Numbered from the stretch's first letter, positions 7,601 through 17,502 are shown. The stretch: 64,000 nt of DNA from Nostoc sp. 'Lobaria pulmonaria (5183) cyanobiont' (GCF_002949795.1 NZ_CP026692.1:4200545-4264544), one strand, 5' to 3'. Notes: generated by a model not told the origin, from the sequence alone. A program made the numbers and translations.

Positions 7601-10274
7601 TTGCAATATGGACAGCTTCCAGTTCTTTTGCTTGTGCACCATAAGACTGTATTTCAACTTCATAAGCTTTCACTCGATCTAGTGGAGTTTTCGCTTTTAG
7701 TAAAACAACCTGGACACATTTTTCTGTATATTCAAAATCACCATTGAGATATGCGGCTTCTGCTGCCGTATTATACAAAGCTAAGGTGATATTATATTTA
7801 GTATCCCAACTATCATCTGCTAGTAGCTCAATTCCAGTAGTTAAATACTTAAGTGCCGAAGAATAAGCTGTTGATATTAAAGCTTTACGTCCTGCAATTA
7901 GACTCATTTCAGCTAACTCATTACGTTTAGCTTTATGGGTGATAAATTCAGCTGCAATATTGAAATGATTGACAAGCTCAAAAATATTTTCTTCCTGTTC
8001 GGCGATTGGGGTATTCTTCAAGAGAAGCAGCCCAATTTTTAAGTGCATTTGCTTGATTTGGTCTTTGGGAATTAGAGAATAAGCTGCTTGCTGAACTCTG
8101 TCATGTACGAATTTATATCTGGGGAGTTGGGAATTGGTCGTTGATAAATTTTCTGATTCTCTAGTTGAAAGGCTTAATAGTTGTCTATCATTTTCTGGTG
8201 CAAAATTATAACCATCTTTCTGAGGAATAATCAATCCTTCAAGTAATGCTTGCCATAAGTCAGATGAAGTATCTATTACAGATTTTTCATTAACGAGTGA
8301 CAATGTTTTTAAGTCAAACTCATTACCAATACAAGCAGATATTTTTAATACATTTTGTACATTTTGGGGCAACTTTTCTATTTGTATGCCCATAAATTTT
8401 ACTACATCATCTGTAAGAGATAAAGTTTGAATTTTGGTAATATCGTACTTCCAATAACCATCATCAAAATTTAATTCAATTAATCCGTCATCATATAAGG
8501 ACTTGAAAAATTGAGATGCAAAGAAGGGGTTTCCTTTAGTTTTTAAAAACACCATTTGAGTCAGAGGCACAGCAATAGTTTCTGGACAACGCAGCGTGTC
8601 AGCAATTAGATGATTTAAATCAATCTGATTTAAAGGTAAAAGTTGAATTGTATTAATTATTGCTCCTGTCTTAACAATTTCTTGTAGTGTTAAATGTAGC
8701 GGATGTAGATTTGAAACTTCATTATCCCTATAGGCACTAATTAGTAGTAAACTACCTTTATTTTCAGATATATTCTCTGCATTCTTAGCAAAGCGAGAAG
8801 AAGTTCCATCCATTAATAATTGAATAAACTTTAAGGAAGCCGTATCTGCCCATTGCAAATCATCTAAAAATATGACTAAAGGACGATCTTTAGTAGAGAA
8901 CACTTGGATAAATCTCTGGAACAATAAATTGAAGCGATTTTGAGCAGCGCTACCAGTAAGTTCAGCAGATACAGGTTGTTTGCCAATAATTATTTCAAGT
9001 TCAGGAATTACATTAATGATTACCTGAGATTGCGTACTCAATGCCGATAAGATTTTGGTTTTCCACTGTTGAATTTGGGCATCTGTTTCGGAGAGTATTT
9101 GCTCAATTAAATCCCGCAAAGCTTGTAGCAATCCTGACAACGGGATATCACGTTGGAATTGGTCAAATTTTCCTTTGATGAAGTAACTACGCTGTTTAGC
9201 AATGGGTTTGTGGACTTCGTTCACCACAGCAGTTTTACCAATCCCTGAGTAACCAGAGACTAAAATCATTTCCGTGTTTCCCTTTGTCACCCGATCAAAA
9301 GTAGTGAGTATAATTTCAATCTCTCTTTGACGACCATAAAGTTTTTCAGGAATGGCAAAATGATTTGAGATATCCCGACTTCCTAATTTAAAGACTGTAA
9401 TATTTTGTTTCTCTTGCCATTGGTTTTGACACTTCTCCAAGTCATGCCTGAGTCCATGAGCACTCTGATATCGGTCTTCGGCATTTTTTGCCATCAGCTT
9501 GCTGATAATATCAGATAAAATTGTGGGAATATTGGAGTTAATATAGCTGGCTTTTGGCGGTTCTTTGGCAATGTGAGAGTAGACTAACTCCATCGGTTCA
9601 GTGGCACTAAAGGGTAACTGCCCTGTCAAGAGTTCAAAGAAGGTGATACCCAAGGAATAAAAGTCGGTACGGTAGTCTATACCTCGATTCATGCGTCCTG
9701 TTTGTTCAGGGGAAATATAAGCTAGAGTTCCTTCTAGGACGTTGGGATTTGTGAGAAATTGAATTTCTTTTGGTAATAGAGTAGCAATACTAAAATCGAT
9801 GATCCTGGTTTTACCTGTTATCGGATGAATCAAAATATTAGCAGGTTTAATATCTTTGTGAATGATCCGATGGTGATGTAGCCGTTCCAAAGTTGCACTA
9901 ATTTCAATGGCAATATTAAAAAACTCACTCAAGCAAACAGAAATTTTTCCTTTTTTATGCTCTTCTTGCTGCCAGAGATTAAGGTCAATACTCCCAAAAT
10001 CTTCCATTACTATAATATATCGATTATCGTATTTTTCTAGGCTTATTGGTTTGACTATGCCTGGAATTTCAAGATTTTTGGTAATGGTGTATTGATTATG
10101 AAACTGATTAATTTCAGCAAAAATAGGATATTCATTACGCATCAATTTTAAAATAACTGATTGCTGCTCTTTTTCTCTTATAGCCCGATAAACTAAAGTT
10201 TTTTTACCTGAATATAATTGTTTAATAATGCGATAGCCAAGTATTAGAAATAGTTCGTTTGATTCTATTAACAT
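4656..10274 (-). CDS. Trifunctional Ser/Thr kinase - AAA ATPase - GAF - histidine kinase
   Basis: One 1872-aa polypeptide of the cyanobacterial HstK-like architecture. Residues 12-280 form a protein kinase: Lys43 in VILKLM, the catalytic loop HKDIKPANIL (139-148) and IIDFS (158-162). The DFG glycine is Ser, which is common in this family. Residues 310-620 hold an AAA/STAND ATPase with Walker A GYSGIGKT (341-348) and Walker B LVIFLDDLQWAD. A long helical, TPR-like middle follows, then a GAF domain near 1290-1450, a short coiled coil, a HisKA box with GIAHEINNP (His near 1617) and a HATPase with DNGYGM and GTGLGLS. It probably senses an unknown signal and phosphorylates both Ser/Thr and a receiver protein; no receiver is adjacent. 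No membrane segment is obvious, so it should be cytosolic. Confidence 0.92.
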   Translation of the reverse strand: MLIESNELFLILGYRIIKQLYSGKKTLVYRAIREKEQQSVILKLMRNEYPIFAEINQFHNQYTITKNLEIPGIVKPISLEKYDNRYIIVMEDFGSIDLNLWQQEEHKKGKISVCLSEFFNIAIEISATLERLHHHRIIHKDIKPANILIHPITGKTRIIDFSIATLLPKEIQFLTNPNVLEGTLAYISPEQTGRMNRGIDYRTDFYSLGITFFELLTGQLPFSATEPMELVYSHIAKEPPKASYINSNIPTILSDIISKLMAKNAEDRYQSAHGLRHDLEKCQNQWQEKQNITVFKLGSRDISNHFAIPEKLYGRQREIEIILTTFDRVTKGNTEMILVSGYSGIGKTAVVNEVHKPIAKQRSYFIKGKFDQFQRDIPLSGLLQALRDLIEQILSETDAQIQQWKTKILSALSTQSQVIINVIPELEIIIGKQPVSAELTGSAAQNRFNLLFQRFIQVFSTKDRPLVIFLDDLQWADTASLKFIQLLMDGTSSRFAKNAENISENKGSLLLISAYRDNEVSNLHPLHLTLQEIVKTGAIINTIQLLPLNQIDLNHLIADTLRCPETIAVPLTQMVFLKTKGNPFFASQFFKSLYDDGLIELNFDDGYWKYDITKIQTLSLTDDVVKFMGIQIEKLPQNVQNVLKISACIGNEFDLKTLSLVNEKSVIDTSSDLWQALLEGLIIPQKDGYNFAPENDRQLLSLSTRESENLSTTNSQLPRYKFVHDRVQQAAYSLIPKDQIKQMHLKIGLLLLKNTPIAEQEENIFELVNHFNIAAEFITHKAKRNELAEMSLIAGRKALISTAYSSALKYLTTGIELLADDSWDTKYNITLALYNTAAEAAYLNGDFEYTEKCVQVVLLKAKTPLDRVKAYEVEIQSYGAQAKELEAVHIAKTFLKTLGVEFPTNPSQADIQLAIETTSAKLANRSIQDLIELPEITEAQPLIIMRILSSTIGLAYTVAPELLLFIILKQINLSIKFGNSPLSAFAYVMYGVMLCGVIGDIDSGYKFGKLADSLLPNFQTREVTGKVMETFNHLVRHWKEHLKETLKPLLEAYTTNLEVGDMEFAAYALYGYSQHAYFTGQELIKLEQDIEIYSKTIKQIKQERVFYWNEIFRQTILNLLGDVQNPQSLIGEVYDEDKMLPLHLKAQDGVALFFLYFCKLHISYLLADYSQALKNTVMAEKYLYAGVGMFVTAQFYFYDSLTHLAVYSDFDEFEQKEVLHRVIENQKKMQNWADQAPMNHLHKFYLVEAEQHRVLGQYLEAIDNYEYAISLSKENEYINEEALACELAAKFYLEWGKQRIAQLYLTDAYYCYVRWGALAKVYDLQKRYPQLLLSMIQQEELSYSYSEQNLPELSLHLSTLSNKSTLVTNETVIGSNTSISDMLDLETVIKASQAVSGEIELEALLSTLMEVVMENVGASKCVLILSEANNLDLTVAAISSGYTFRDTHTEFLSIPLESSDLVPISLINYVKRTQEILVIDDIKAKAAFTVDSYINREEPKSILCIPMLNQGKLLGLIYLENSLTTGAFTRDRLEVLKLLTIQAAISLENAILYNNLTEANEQLEEYSHILEERVIVRTAELNEKNQHLQAALEELQSTQSQLIQSEKMSSLGQMVAGIAHEINNPINFIHGNITHASDYVQQLLDLINIYQQQYPHPSAIVEQKLEEMDVQFLKEDLPKVLDSMNVGSSRIRNIILSLRNFSRLDESEMKPVNIHEGIDSTLMILQHRLKEKSDRPEIEVFKEYAQLPNVICYAGQLNQVFMNILSNAIDALEDYNYEEDSPRKNPQIRIRTELGEVNTLKIRIADNGYGMTAQVQQKIFDPFFTTKAVGSGTGLGLSISYQVVVDKHKGQLSCKSTPGEGTEFVIEIPMQQ

Positions 10275-10549
10275 TGCATCTAGTTATGATAATTTTCTTT
10301 CTATGGTTTAGTATACCCAAAACAGAGTTACTACTATCAGTGAGTAGGGCGATTTTGTGATGTGCTAAAAATTAAGTGTATTAATCACCAATTTACAGCA
10401 GATTATAGGTATAGCAGATATTCATTTTGCTGTATGTATAGGTAGAGAATATGCTTGTAATGCTTTATGGTCTTAGCAAAATACATTTTACAAACTATAC
10501 TGCGTATAACAAGGCAAGAATTTACGTAAGTTATAACCAAATTACAAAA

Positions 10550-10615
10550 GCGATGTCTGCGACAAGACGTTCGCGTAGCGTCTCCGACAGGAGAAGCGTC
10601 TACGCACTTGTAACT
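10550..10615. repeat. Palindromic intergenic repeat between kinase and cobL
   Basis: A GC-rich run, GATGTCTGCGACAAGACG followed by TTCGCGTAGCGTCTCC and GAGAAGCGTCTACGC, with internal inverted segments. It relates to the shorter copies at 3678, 21761 and 23706. It ends at the cobL stop codon and may act in its 3' end. The rest of 10275-10549 is AT-rich with no gene I can support. Confidence 0.6.
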
Positions 10616-11836
10616 TTAACTATGCAATTTTTCAGACTTCACTACTACCCATTGGGTCACAGCCGCCATTGCTCGCCAACCCAAAAATTTACCAATAGGT
10701 TCCGCCCGTTGGATGGCAATACGAGTTAAATCGCCACCGACTCGTTCATGCCATTGAAATAAAGTTTGCTCACCCTCTACCGTGACAACATTTGCCACCA
10801 AACGCCCACCCAGCCGCAGTGCTTCCCAGCAAATATCAAAAAGTCCCATTGCTGTCACCCCACCACCAATAAAAATGGCATCTGGTGCTGGCAAATCTTT
10901 CAAGGCATGGGGCGCTTTAGCTTCAATGATTTGCAGATTTGGAGTACCGAGAGTGGCGGCATTATCGGCAATATACAGTAGTCTAGAGGAGTTTTGTTCG
11001 ATCGCGATCGCTCGACAGCGAGCATTACTTCGCATCCATTCAATTGAAATTGAGCCGCAACCCGCGCCCACATCCCACAATAATTCTCCCGGTGTGGGTG
11101 CTAAAGCTGCAAGGGTGATTGCTCTAACTTCACGCTTCGTTAATTGGCCATCGTGGTGGTAGGCTTTATCTGGTAATCCTGGTAATCTTGGTAATGGTAT
11201 AACCCCAGCATCAGCAATACAATCAACTGCGATCGCATTCAACACTGCAACTTCAGTTTCACCCCAAGATGCAGCTGTACCTTCCACAATTCTTTCATCA
11301 GCGCCGCCCATACGCTCCAATACAGCGATTTTACTGCCACTATAGCCGCGATTTGTCAAAATTTGCGCAACGAGCGCTGGTGTATCTTTCCCCTCGCTCA
11401 AAATCAACAGCCGCGCTCCCGGATAAATGTAAGACTGGATTAGGGAAGATGGACGACCATTCAAACTCAAAGTTTCCACCTCAGTTAAAGACCATCCCAC
11501 CCTAGCACAGGCGAGGCTGAAGGCTGAAGGTGCGGGGATAATCGTCATTTCAGAGACGGGAATTCGCCGCATCAAGGTGACACCAATGCCATAACACATC
11601 GGATCGCCGCTTGCGAGTACGCAGATTGACTGGCCCCGACGTTGGATGATTTCCTCTACTGAAGCACTAATGGGAGATGTCCAGACTAGTTTCTCACGTC
11701 GATCGTCTGTAGGAAGCATCGATAAATGGCGATCGCCTCCTATAATTACTTTGGCTCGATCGAGTAAACAAAGAGCGATCGCACTTAACCCCTGTAATCC
11801 ATCTTCCCCAATGCCAACAATAGAAAGCCATTTCAT
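10616..11836 (-). CDS. cobL: Precorrin-6Y C5,15-methyltransferase (decarboxylating), CbiE-CbiT fusion
   Basis: A 406-aa fusion enzyme of cobalamin ring synthesis that methylates C5 and C15 and decarboxylates the C12 acetate of the precorrin. The N-terminal half (about 1-200) is a tetrapyrrole methylase, with SIVGIGEDG at the start and LASGDPMCYGIG near 93. The C-terminal half is the CbiT methyltransferase, with LTKREVRAITLAAL and the SAM motif LLWDVGAGCGSISIEW. The length fits the fused form. No other cobalamin gene is in the window, as is usual for scattered cob genes in cyanobacteria. The VOC gene lies 35 bp upstream on the same strand. Confidence 0.93.
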   Translation of the reverse strand: MKWLSIVGIGEDGLQGLSAIALCLLDRAKVIIGGDRHLSMLPTDDRREKLVWTSPISASVEEIIQRRGQSICVLASGDPMCYGIGVTLMRRIPVSEMTIIPAPSAFSLACARVGWSLTEVETLSLNGRPSSLIQSYIYPGARLLILSEGKDTPALVAQILTNRGYSGSKIAVLERMGGADERIVEGTAASWGETEVAVLNAIAVDCIADAGVIPLPRLPGLPDKAYHHDGQLTKREVRAITLAALAPTPGELLWDVGAGCGSISIEWMRSNARCRAIAIEQNSSRLLYIADNAATLGTPNLQIIEAKAPHALKDLPAPDAIFIGGGVTAMGLFDICWEALRLGGRLVANVVTVEGEQTLFQWHERVGGDLTRIAIQRAEPIGKFLGWRAMAAVTQWVVVKSEKLHS

Positions 11837-11871
11837 GATTAATTACTTCATAACGTTGTTGGCAGGAACTT

Positions 11872-12276
11872 TTAACTAACAATTCCGAGATTGTTGTAGA
11901 TTTCAATGAGATTGCCATCAGGATCGCGCAAATGAGCTGTGCGGATTCCCCAGCTTGGGCGATCTTGTGGTTTAGTCACAACGACCGAATTCTGAGCCTT
12001 TACTTGCTCATAGACTTCATCCACGTTATCGACTGCGAAAATCAACACAATTTTATCTCGATTGACAATGTATGAAGGCTGTTCAATTCTTGGGACTACT
12101 TCAGCCATTAATTCTTTTTTGAACAAACCCAGCTTGAGATATCCGGCATTAAACTCGGCATATCCGCTATCTTCATCGCCCCAATCGACATCAAATTTCA
12201 GCAGATCCCGGTAGAACAGAAAAGAATCTTTGTAGTTGGAGACAAGGAGTCTCAGGTGTGTTAGCTGAAGCTTCAT
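11872..12276 (-). CDS. VOC (glyoxalase/bleomycin-resistance) superfamily protein
   Basis: A 134-aa single-domain VOC protein with two beta-alpha-beta-beta-beta halves. It starts KLQLTHLRLLVSNYKDS and has the typical C-terminal strand TAHLRDPDGNLIEIY, whose Glu can be a metal ligand. The family includes glyoxalase I, dioxygenases and resistance proteins, and sequence alone does not choose. It lies between miaE (15 bp upstream) and cobL on one strand, so the three may be read together. Confidence 0.82.
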   Translation of the reverse strand: MKLQLTHLRLLVSNYKDSFLFYRDLLKFDVDWGDEDSGYAEFNAGYLKLGLFKKELMAEVVPRIEQPSYIVNRDKIVLIFAVDNVDEVYEQVKAQNSVVVTKPQDRPSWGIRTAHLRDPDGNLIEIYNNLGIVS

Positions 12277-12291
12277 ATCTGTTGGGTTATA

Positions 12292-12888
12292 CTAACTGTG
12301 AATTCTAGGTTCTGGGTGCAAAGTCGCTAGCAACTCGCTTTCGACAATTGCTAATTCATCAAGCCGTTGCATGACAATTTCTCTGTCGAAATAAGTAGCA
12401 GCTAAAACCCAATATATACCGTAGTGACGCGCTTCGGATGCCATTAGCCCACGATAAAATTTTGCTAACTCTGGCTCTGGACAGTGAGCAGCTAATAGTC
12501 CCAAGCGTTCGTGAGAGCGAGCTTCAATTAAACCAGTGACTAGTAAGGAATCTAGAAATCGCTCAGGTTCTTTGGGGCGTACTTGAGATTTTAAACCCGC
12601 ACCGTAGGGAGGCGGTGGTAGGGGAGCCAAGGGAATATTCCGGCGTTCTAACCATTGGTTAACTAGCTCAAAGTGTTCTAGTTCTTCGCGGGCGATCGCA
12701 GTTAACTCCCGCACCATTTTAGTATTGGAAGGGTAGCGAAACATCATGTTCAAGGCCACGCCTGCTGCTTTGCGTTCACAGTGGGAGTGGTCGAGTAAGA
12801 TAATATCTAAATTAGCGATCGCTTGTTCAACCCAAGCAGAGCTAGTGGGCTGTTTCAGGGCGTTGATAGTCGATAACTGAGTAAGCAC
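12292..12888 (-). CDS. miaE: tRNA-(ms2io6A37) hydroxylase MiaE
   Basis: A non-haem diiron monooxygenase of 198 aa that hydroxylates the isopentenyl side chain of ms2i6A37 in tRNAs reading UNN codons. Carboxylate-His ligands are visible: HCERKAAG near residue 37, REELEHFE near 68, and LIEARSHER and SEARHYG in the second half. The pattern and length match cyanobacterial MiaE. The gene stands between a hybrid kinase and a VOC gene on one strand. Confidence 0.9.
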   Translation of the reverse strand: MLTQLSTINALKQPTSSAWVEQAIANLDIILLDHSHCERKAAGVALNMMFRYPSNTKMVRELTAIAREELEHFELVNQWLERRNIPLAPLPPPPYGAGLKSQVRPKEPERFLDSLLVTGLIEARSHERLGLLAAHCPEPELAKFYRGLMASEARHYGIYWVLAATYFDREIVMQRLDELAIVESELLATLHPEPRIHS

Positions 12889-12939
12889 ATCAGAAAACTC
12901 CAGAATTTTAATTTAGCTAAATAGTCTAGCAAATTGATT

Positions 12940-15018
12940 TTAACGGAATATTTTGGGGACAAAGTTCAATAATTGCTCGGTGGTGAAGGGTTTCGCTAAA
13001 AAGCCTTGGATACCAATACCCGTAGATTGTACCAATGCCTCAGTCGTAGCTAATCCACTCATGGCAACAATTGGCACTTGCGGGTTGATGATTTGCAAGG
13101 TACGGATGGCTGTTTTCCCATCCATTGACGGCATCATCATATCCATCAGCACCAGCCTAATTTCATCTTTATACTCGGTGTAGAGAGCTAGCGCCTCAAT
13201 CCCATTTTGGGCGGTCAATACCTTGTAATTATAAATTTCTAGTGTGGTTTTGGTGATTTGAGTGATGGCTAGTTCATCATCAACAACTAAAATCAATTCT
13301 CCCTGACCTGTTGGCAGTTTTATCTCATCTATTATTTGAGAAGTGCTGCCCTCCTTGCTTGGCAAGTATACCTGGAATTTAGTCCCAATTCCTACCTGAC
13401 TGGTTACTTCTACAAAACCGCCGTGGTTGTTGATGATGCCCATCAATATAGATAAACCCAGTCCTGTTCCTTTACCCACTTCTTTAGTGGTGAAAAAGGG
13501 ATCAAAAATCCGATCGATAATTTCTGAGTTAATCCCAACTCCAGTATCAGCAACCGTAATCCTCGCGTAGGAATTAACTGTTGCCCCTATGTGCATCCTG
13601 GCATAGTTTTCATCGATGAATACCTTGGTGGCAGAAATAGAGAGTTTACCGCCATTGGGCATGGCATCACAAGCATTGACTGCTAGATTCATCAACACCT
13701 GATGCAGTTCGGTGCTGTCTCCAACAACAATCCCGATATCTTGCGCTATGTCTGTCTTGATGTCGATGTATTTAGGGAATGTTTGTTGGACTATCTGCTT
13801 GATGTCTTCGATCAGTTGCGATACTAGCACGATTGTGTGTTCTGTTTCAGAACCACGGGTAAATAACAAAATTTGCCCCACCAAATTACCGCTCCGTATG
13901 GCATTGGTTTCTAAAATCTTCAACATTTGCAGCGAAACGTCATCAAGATGGGGATATTTTAGGGGCAGCAGTTGAGCAATTCCCAAGATTGGGGTGAGAA
14001 GATTGTTGAGGTCATGAGCAATACCGCTGGCGAGAATGCCTAAGCTTTCTAGGCGTTGACTACGGAATAGCTGAGTTTCGAGTTGTTTTTTCTCTGTGAT
14101 ATCGGTGTCAACGATCAGGATTGATTTAGGCAAGCCTACGGCATCGAGCATCAACGTCCAGCGGCTAGCAATGATTAGTTTGTCACCATTTTTTGTGAAT
14201 TTATGCAACTCTCCCTGCCATGTTCCCCGCTCAATAACAGCTTTCTGAGCCGCTGATAGTTGAGGTGAGGTTTCTTTAGATAAAAGTTCCCAAGCGTCCT
14301 TTCCTTGAGCTTCCTGAACTTGCCAGCCGTACATCTTCTCTGCGCCTTGGTTCCAGAATAAGATTTGGTTATGCAAATCCTCTACAATAATTGCGTCTGT
14401 TGTGATGTCTAGTAGGGCAGCTTGTTCGCGAATTTTCTGTTCTTGCTGGTGACGATCGCTAATGTCTCTGAATAGCCAGCGCAAGTTTCCTATTTTACCC
14501 TGACTATCTTCCACAGCGATCGCAGTTAGTTCTGCCGGAAAATTTGTACTTCCTTGTTCATGAAAAATCTGTAACTCTTCTCTTTTGATTTGCCCCTGCT
14601 GTTGCAATTGCAGCATGATTTGACGAAATTTCTGCCGTTCTGTCTGATGCACAAACACAGCCATTGGTTTACCAATCAGGTAAGACTGACGCACATTCAA
14701 TAACTTAGCCGCAGCATAGTTAGCTTCCTGAATAATTCCAGTCGCATCTGTAAGCAAGTAACCATCTGGGGCAAAGTTAAATAAATCGTAATAACGTTGA
14801 CGTTCAACTTCTACCAAATGGCGTGTAGCGATCAATTCTTCATTTTGTTGCTGTAACTCTTCTAGAGAAATAGATATTTCGGTAATCGCTTGTTGCAAAA
14901 GCTCTATAGGATAATCCTGCTCTATAGATTTATCTACCGTCAGACTTGCAAGCTGCGAAAGATTTTCCAGTCGCTGATGCGCCTCGACAATCGCTTGTTG
15001 GAAATTTTCCTTAGTCAT
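12940..15018 (-). CDS. PAS-PAS hybrid histidine kinase with C-terminal receiver
   Basis: A 692-aa soluble sensor. An N-terminal coiled coil (to about 65) precedes PAS 1 ([15 protein letters not shown], about 75-190) and PAS 2 (about 195-310). These are followed by a HisKA-type box [15 protein letters not shown], a HATPase with VADTGVGIN and [10 protein letters not shown], and a receiver domain with acceptor Asp in [14 protein letters not shown] near 620. No membrane segment is seen, so the PAS domains probably bind an internal ligand or redox cofactor. The receiver at the end suggests a phosphorelay, but no Hpt or separate regulator gene is next to it. Confidence 0.92.
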   Translation of the reverse strand: MTKENFQQAIVEAHQRLENLSQLASLTVDKSIEQDYPIELLQQAITEISISLEELQQQNEELIATRHLVEVERQRYYDLFNFAPDGYLLTDATGIIQEANYAAAKLLNVRQSYLIGKPMAVFVHQTERQKFRQIMLQLQQQGQIKREELQIFHEQGSTNFPAELTAIAVEDSQGKIGNLRWLFRDISDRHQQEQKIREQAALLDITTDAIIVEDLHNQILFWNQGAEKMYGWQVQEAQGKDAWELLSKETSPQLSAAQKAVIERGTWQGELHKFTKNGDKLIIASRWTLMLDAVGLPKSILIVDTDITEKKQLETQLFRSQRLESLGILASGIAHDLNNLLTPILGIAQLLPLKYPHLDDVSLQMLKILETNAIRSGNLVGQILLFTRGSETEHTIVLVSQLIEDIKQIVQQTFPKYIDIKTDIAQDIGIVVGDSTELHQVLMNLAVNACDAMPNGGKLSISATKVFIDENYARMHIGATVNSYARITVADTGVGINSEIIDRIFDPFFTTKEVGKGTGLGLSILMGIINNHGGFVEVTSQVGIGTKFQVYLPSKEGSTSQIIDEIKLPTGQGELILVVDDELAITQITKTTLEIYNYKVLTAQNGIEALALYTEYKDEIRLVLMDMMMPSMDGKTAIRTLQIINPQVPIVAMSGLATTEALVQSTGIGIQGFLAKPFTTEQLLNFVPKIFR

Positions 15019-15225
15019 TTGCAGTCTTTTCCTTTGATTGCTTTTATCAAGAAATGCAGAAGGAAAACTGACCTCTGCTTCAGTAAAGCGATTAAAGAGA
15101 ATAAGAATTTAATACAATACCCTTCAATTAAGCATTTTTATCGGCAATTAAAGGGTTTAAGACTTATATATATATAGCATCTCACCCGGTAAATCTTGCT
15201 ACAGTCGGGGTTTAAATCACTGTTT

Positions 15226-15253
15226 TTAATTGTTAATTGTTAATTGTTAATTG
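15226..15253. repeat. Heptamer tandem repeat (TTAATTG x4)
   Basis: Four exact copies of a 7-bp unit directly downstream of the cheR-like stop. It is of the short tandemly repeated (STRR) type common in Nostoc genomes. Confidence 0.8.
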
Positions 15254-15256
15254 TTA

Positions 15257-17149
15257 TTACTGCTGCCGTCGTTCCTCCATTTCTTGAGTAGAAATCATAC
15301 TATTGACTCTCTCTACATCTACCATCATCAAAACTGCTCCTTGCATTTCAATGCCAAGCAGTGGAGTAATTGCCAGGTAACATTTTATTTGCCTACCCCG
15401 ACGATTAGTAGCATCGATGATCATTTCTTCAAACTGCTTTTTCCCGGATAGGGATTCGTGAATGGGCGATCGCAACTGCTCGACGGGTAGCCCAATGTCT
15501 AGACTAAAGATAGACTTTCCGAGAACTTCATCAGTTCGCAAGCCCCATAAATCTTCTACCATGTAATTCCAAATAGAGACATTAAAGCTGGCGTCAATTA
15601 CCACTATTCCCGTTTGCAGACTTTTGAGAATAGAGAAGAGAAAAATATTTGTGCGATTGAGTTCTATGGTGCGCTGGCTCAGTTCGTTATTAATTGTCTG
15701 TAATTCTTCATTAGTAGATTGGAGTTCTTCATTCATCGTCTCCAATTCTTCATTAGTAGATTGGAGTTCTTCGTTGGTAGTTTCTAACTCTTCATTGGTA
15801 GATTGTAATTCTTCGTTGGTAGTTTCTAACTCTTCATTGGTAGATTGTAATTCTTCGTTGGTAGTTTCTAATTCTTGTTGGGAACGTTGCAGGGCATCTT
15901 GGAGTTTAATATAACGGGTGACATCATGAAAGGAGATACTGACTCCTAAAAAGCTGGTGTCTGCTTCTTGTAAAGGCGTAATTTGTACATCTAGATATTG
16001 GATTTCTGTGTTAGACACATAGCGCTCTACATTTGTTAGGGTCACAGGGCGGTGTTCATGATAAGCCAGTTCAATTAACGATCGCAATTCAACAGGGCGA
16101 TAGGAAAGTTCTAGATCCTGGAAGGGACGAGCTAAATCTTTAGGGAAAAGGGCGAACAAAATCCGCGCTTGCTCGTTCACCATTACCAAAATGCCATTGA
16201 TATCAATGACTATTTGGGCGATTGGAGCTGTGTCAAAACCCATATCTCGCAGCCGGAGATTTCTAGCCAAACGGCTCGTAGATTCGTCATCTACTGAGTT
16301 TGCCATACCTAAGAGGCGATCGCGTAAATTCCCCGTCGATACTTTAGTAAATATCCGGTTTTTCAAATCCAGGGGCGTAAACAGACTAGAATGCATCAAT
16401 AGCATCTCTGCTTTTCCTAAAAACAGATAGCCACGATCGTTTAGTGCAAAATGAAACCGGGCTATAATTCGCCCTTGAGTTTCAGAATTAAAATACATTA
16501 ATGTATTGCGGCTGACTAATAAATCTAAGTGCGAAATGGGCGCATCCTGAAGCAAATCGTGGCGACCAAAAATCACCGAGCGGCGCAAGTCTTGGCGGAA
16601 GACATAGCGGTTTCCAATAACATCAAAGTATTTTTGCCGCAGTTCATCTGGCACCATTTGGACATCTTTTGCTGAATACACAGCTTGCCTAGCCTGGTTG
16701 AGAGCCTCTTCATCTACATCTGTGGCGTAGATTTTCACTCGTTGGCGAAATTCCTCTACTCCCAATATTTCAGCCATCAATATTGCCAAAGTATAAGCTT
16801 CTTCCCCAGAAGCACAGCCAGCGCTCCAGATGCGGATTTGATCGGAAGCTTTTTTATTCTTAATCAGATTAGGCAGTATTTGCTCTGCTATGTCTTCCCA
16901 AGCTGATGAATCTCGAAAAAAAGCGGTGACGTTAATTAGGATAGTGTTGAAAAGATAATTGAATTCTTCTGGATCAACTTCCAGATAGTCTTGATAATCT
17001 TCAAAATTTTCTATGGTTAATGACTGCATCCGCTTGACTACCCGACGCATCAAAGTCGAGCGCTTATAGCCTGTAAAATCAAATCCTCGGCTTTGTCTGA
17101 GATAACTCAATAGATTTTCAAATTTAGGATCTTTTTCTGCAGAAGTCAT
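15257..17149 (-). CDS. cheR: CheR-type methyltransferase with coiled coil and PAS domains
   Basis: About 630 aa from the Met at 17149; six extra codons upstream look non-native. Residues 1-270 are CheR: the N-terminal helices YKRSTLMRRVVKRMQ, the SAM site IRIWSAGCASGEEAYTLAI, and DLLVSRNTLMYF, which departs from the usual NVLIYF. A PAS-like domain follows. Next is a striking coiled coil made of ETTNEELQSTNEEL heptads, then a C-terminal PAS. The CheR domain should methylate glutamates of a sensor; no MCP gene is in the window. With the separate CheB gene upstream on the same strand, it is a split version of the CheB-CheR-PAS signalling fusions. Confidence 0.88.
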   Translation of the reverse strand: MTSAEKDPKFENLLSYLRQSRGFDFTGYKRSTLMRRVVKRMQSLTIENFEDYQDYLEVDPEEFNYLFNTILINVTAFFRDSSAWEDIAEQILPNLIKNKKASDQIRIWSAGCASGEEAYTLAILMAEILGVEEFRQRVKIYATDVDEEALNQARQAVYSAKDVQMVPDELRQKYFDVIGNRYVFRQDLRRSVIFGRHDLLQDAPISHLDLLVSRNTLMYFNSETQGRIIARFHFALNDRGYLFLGKAEMLLMHSSLFTPLDLKNRIFTKVSTGNLRDRLLGMANSVDDESTSRLARNLRLRDMGFDTAPIAQIVIDINGILVMVNEQARILFALFPKDLARPFQDLELSYRPVELRSLIELAYHEHRPVTLTNVERYVSNTEIQYLDVQITPLQEADTSFLGVSISFHDVTRYIKLQDALQRSQQELETTNEELQSTNEELETTNEELQSTNEELETTNEELQSTNEELETMNEELQSTNEELQTINNELSQRTIELNRTNIFLFSILKSLQTGIVVIDASFNVSIWNYMVEDLWGLRTDEVLGKSIFSLDIGLPVEQLRSPIHESLSGKKQFEEMIIDATNRRGRQIKCYLAITPLLGIEMQGAVLMMVDVERVNSMISTQEMEERRQQ

Positions 17150-17205
17150 AAGGTAGGGAGGGGGCAAAGGAGCAGAGGAGTGGAGTTCCGATCTCTGTCC
17201 GCAAC

Positions 17206-17502
17206 TATCAAAGACTCGTTGGCGAGTATCAAAGACTCATTAAAGGAGTTATAAGCCTCATTAATCAGTATCAAAGACTCATTAAAGGAGTTATAAGCCT
17301 CATTAATCAGTATCAAAGACTCATTAAAGGAGTTATAAGCCTCATTAATCAGTATCAAAGACTCATTAAAGGAGTTATAAGCCTCATTAATCAGTATCAA
17401 AGACTCATTAAAGGAGTTATAAGCCTCATTAATCAGTATCAAAGACTCATTAAAGGAGTTATAAGCCTCATTAATCAGTATTAAAGACTCATTAAAGCAG
17501 TT
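17206..17502 (-). repeat. 42-bp tandem array (dimer of 21-bp units) between cheB and cheR
   Basis: About six and a half copies of a 42-bp unit, itself two diverged 21-mers (TATCAAAGACTCATTAAAGG and TTATAAGCCTCATTAATCAG type). Because 42 is a multiple of three, the array stays open in frame and yields a fake 14-residue repeat protein. The right-hand flank at 17223-17238, CGAGTATCAAAGACTC, is identical to the core of the array at 32811-33018. The units can form small hairpins around a GAGT/ACTC stem. I treat it as a non-coding minisatellite. The adjoining 17503-17670 has no recognised feature. Confidence 0.85.

Noticed and set aside
4656-10274. DFG-to-DFS change as a sign of a dead kinase
   Set aside because: The catalytic Lys, HKD and DF Asp are intact, and DFS is common in the trifunctional kinase family.
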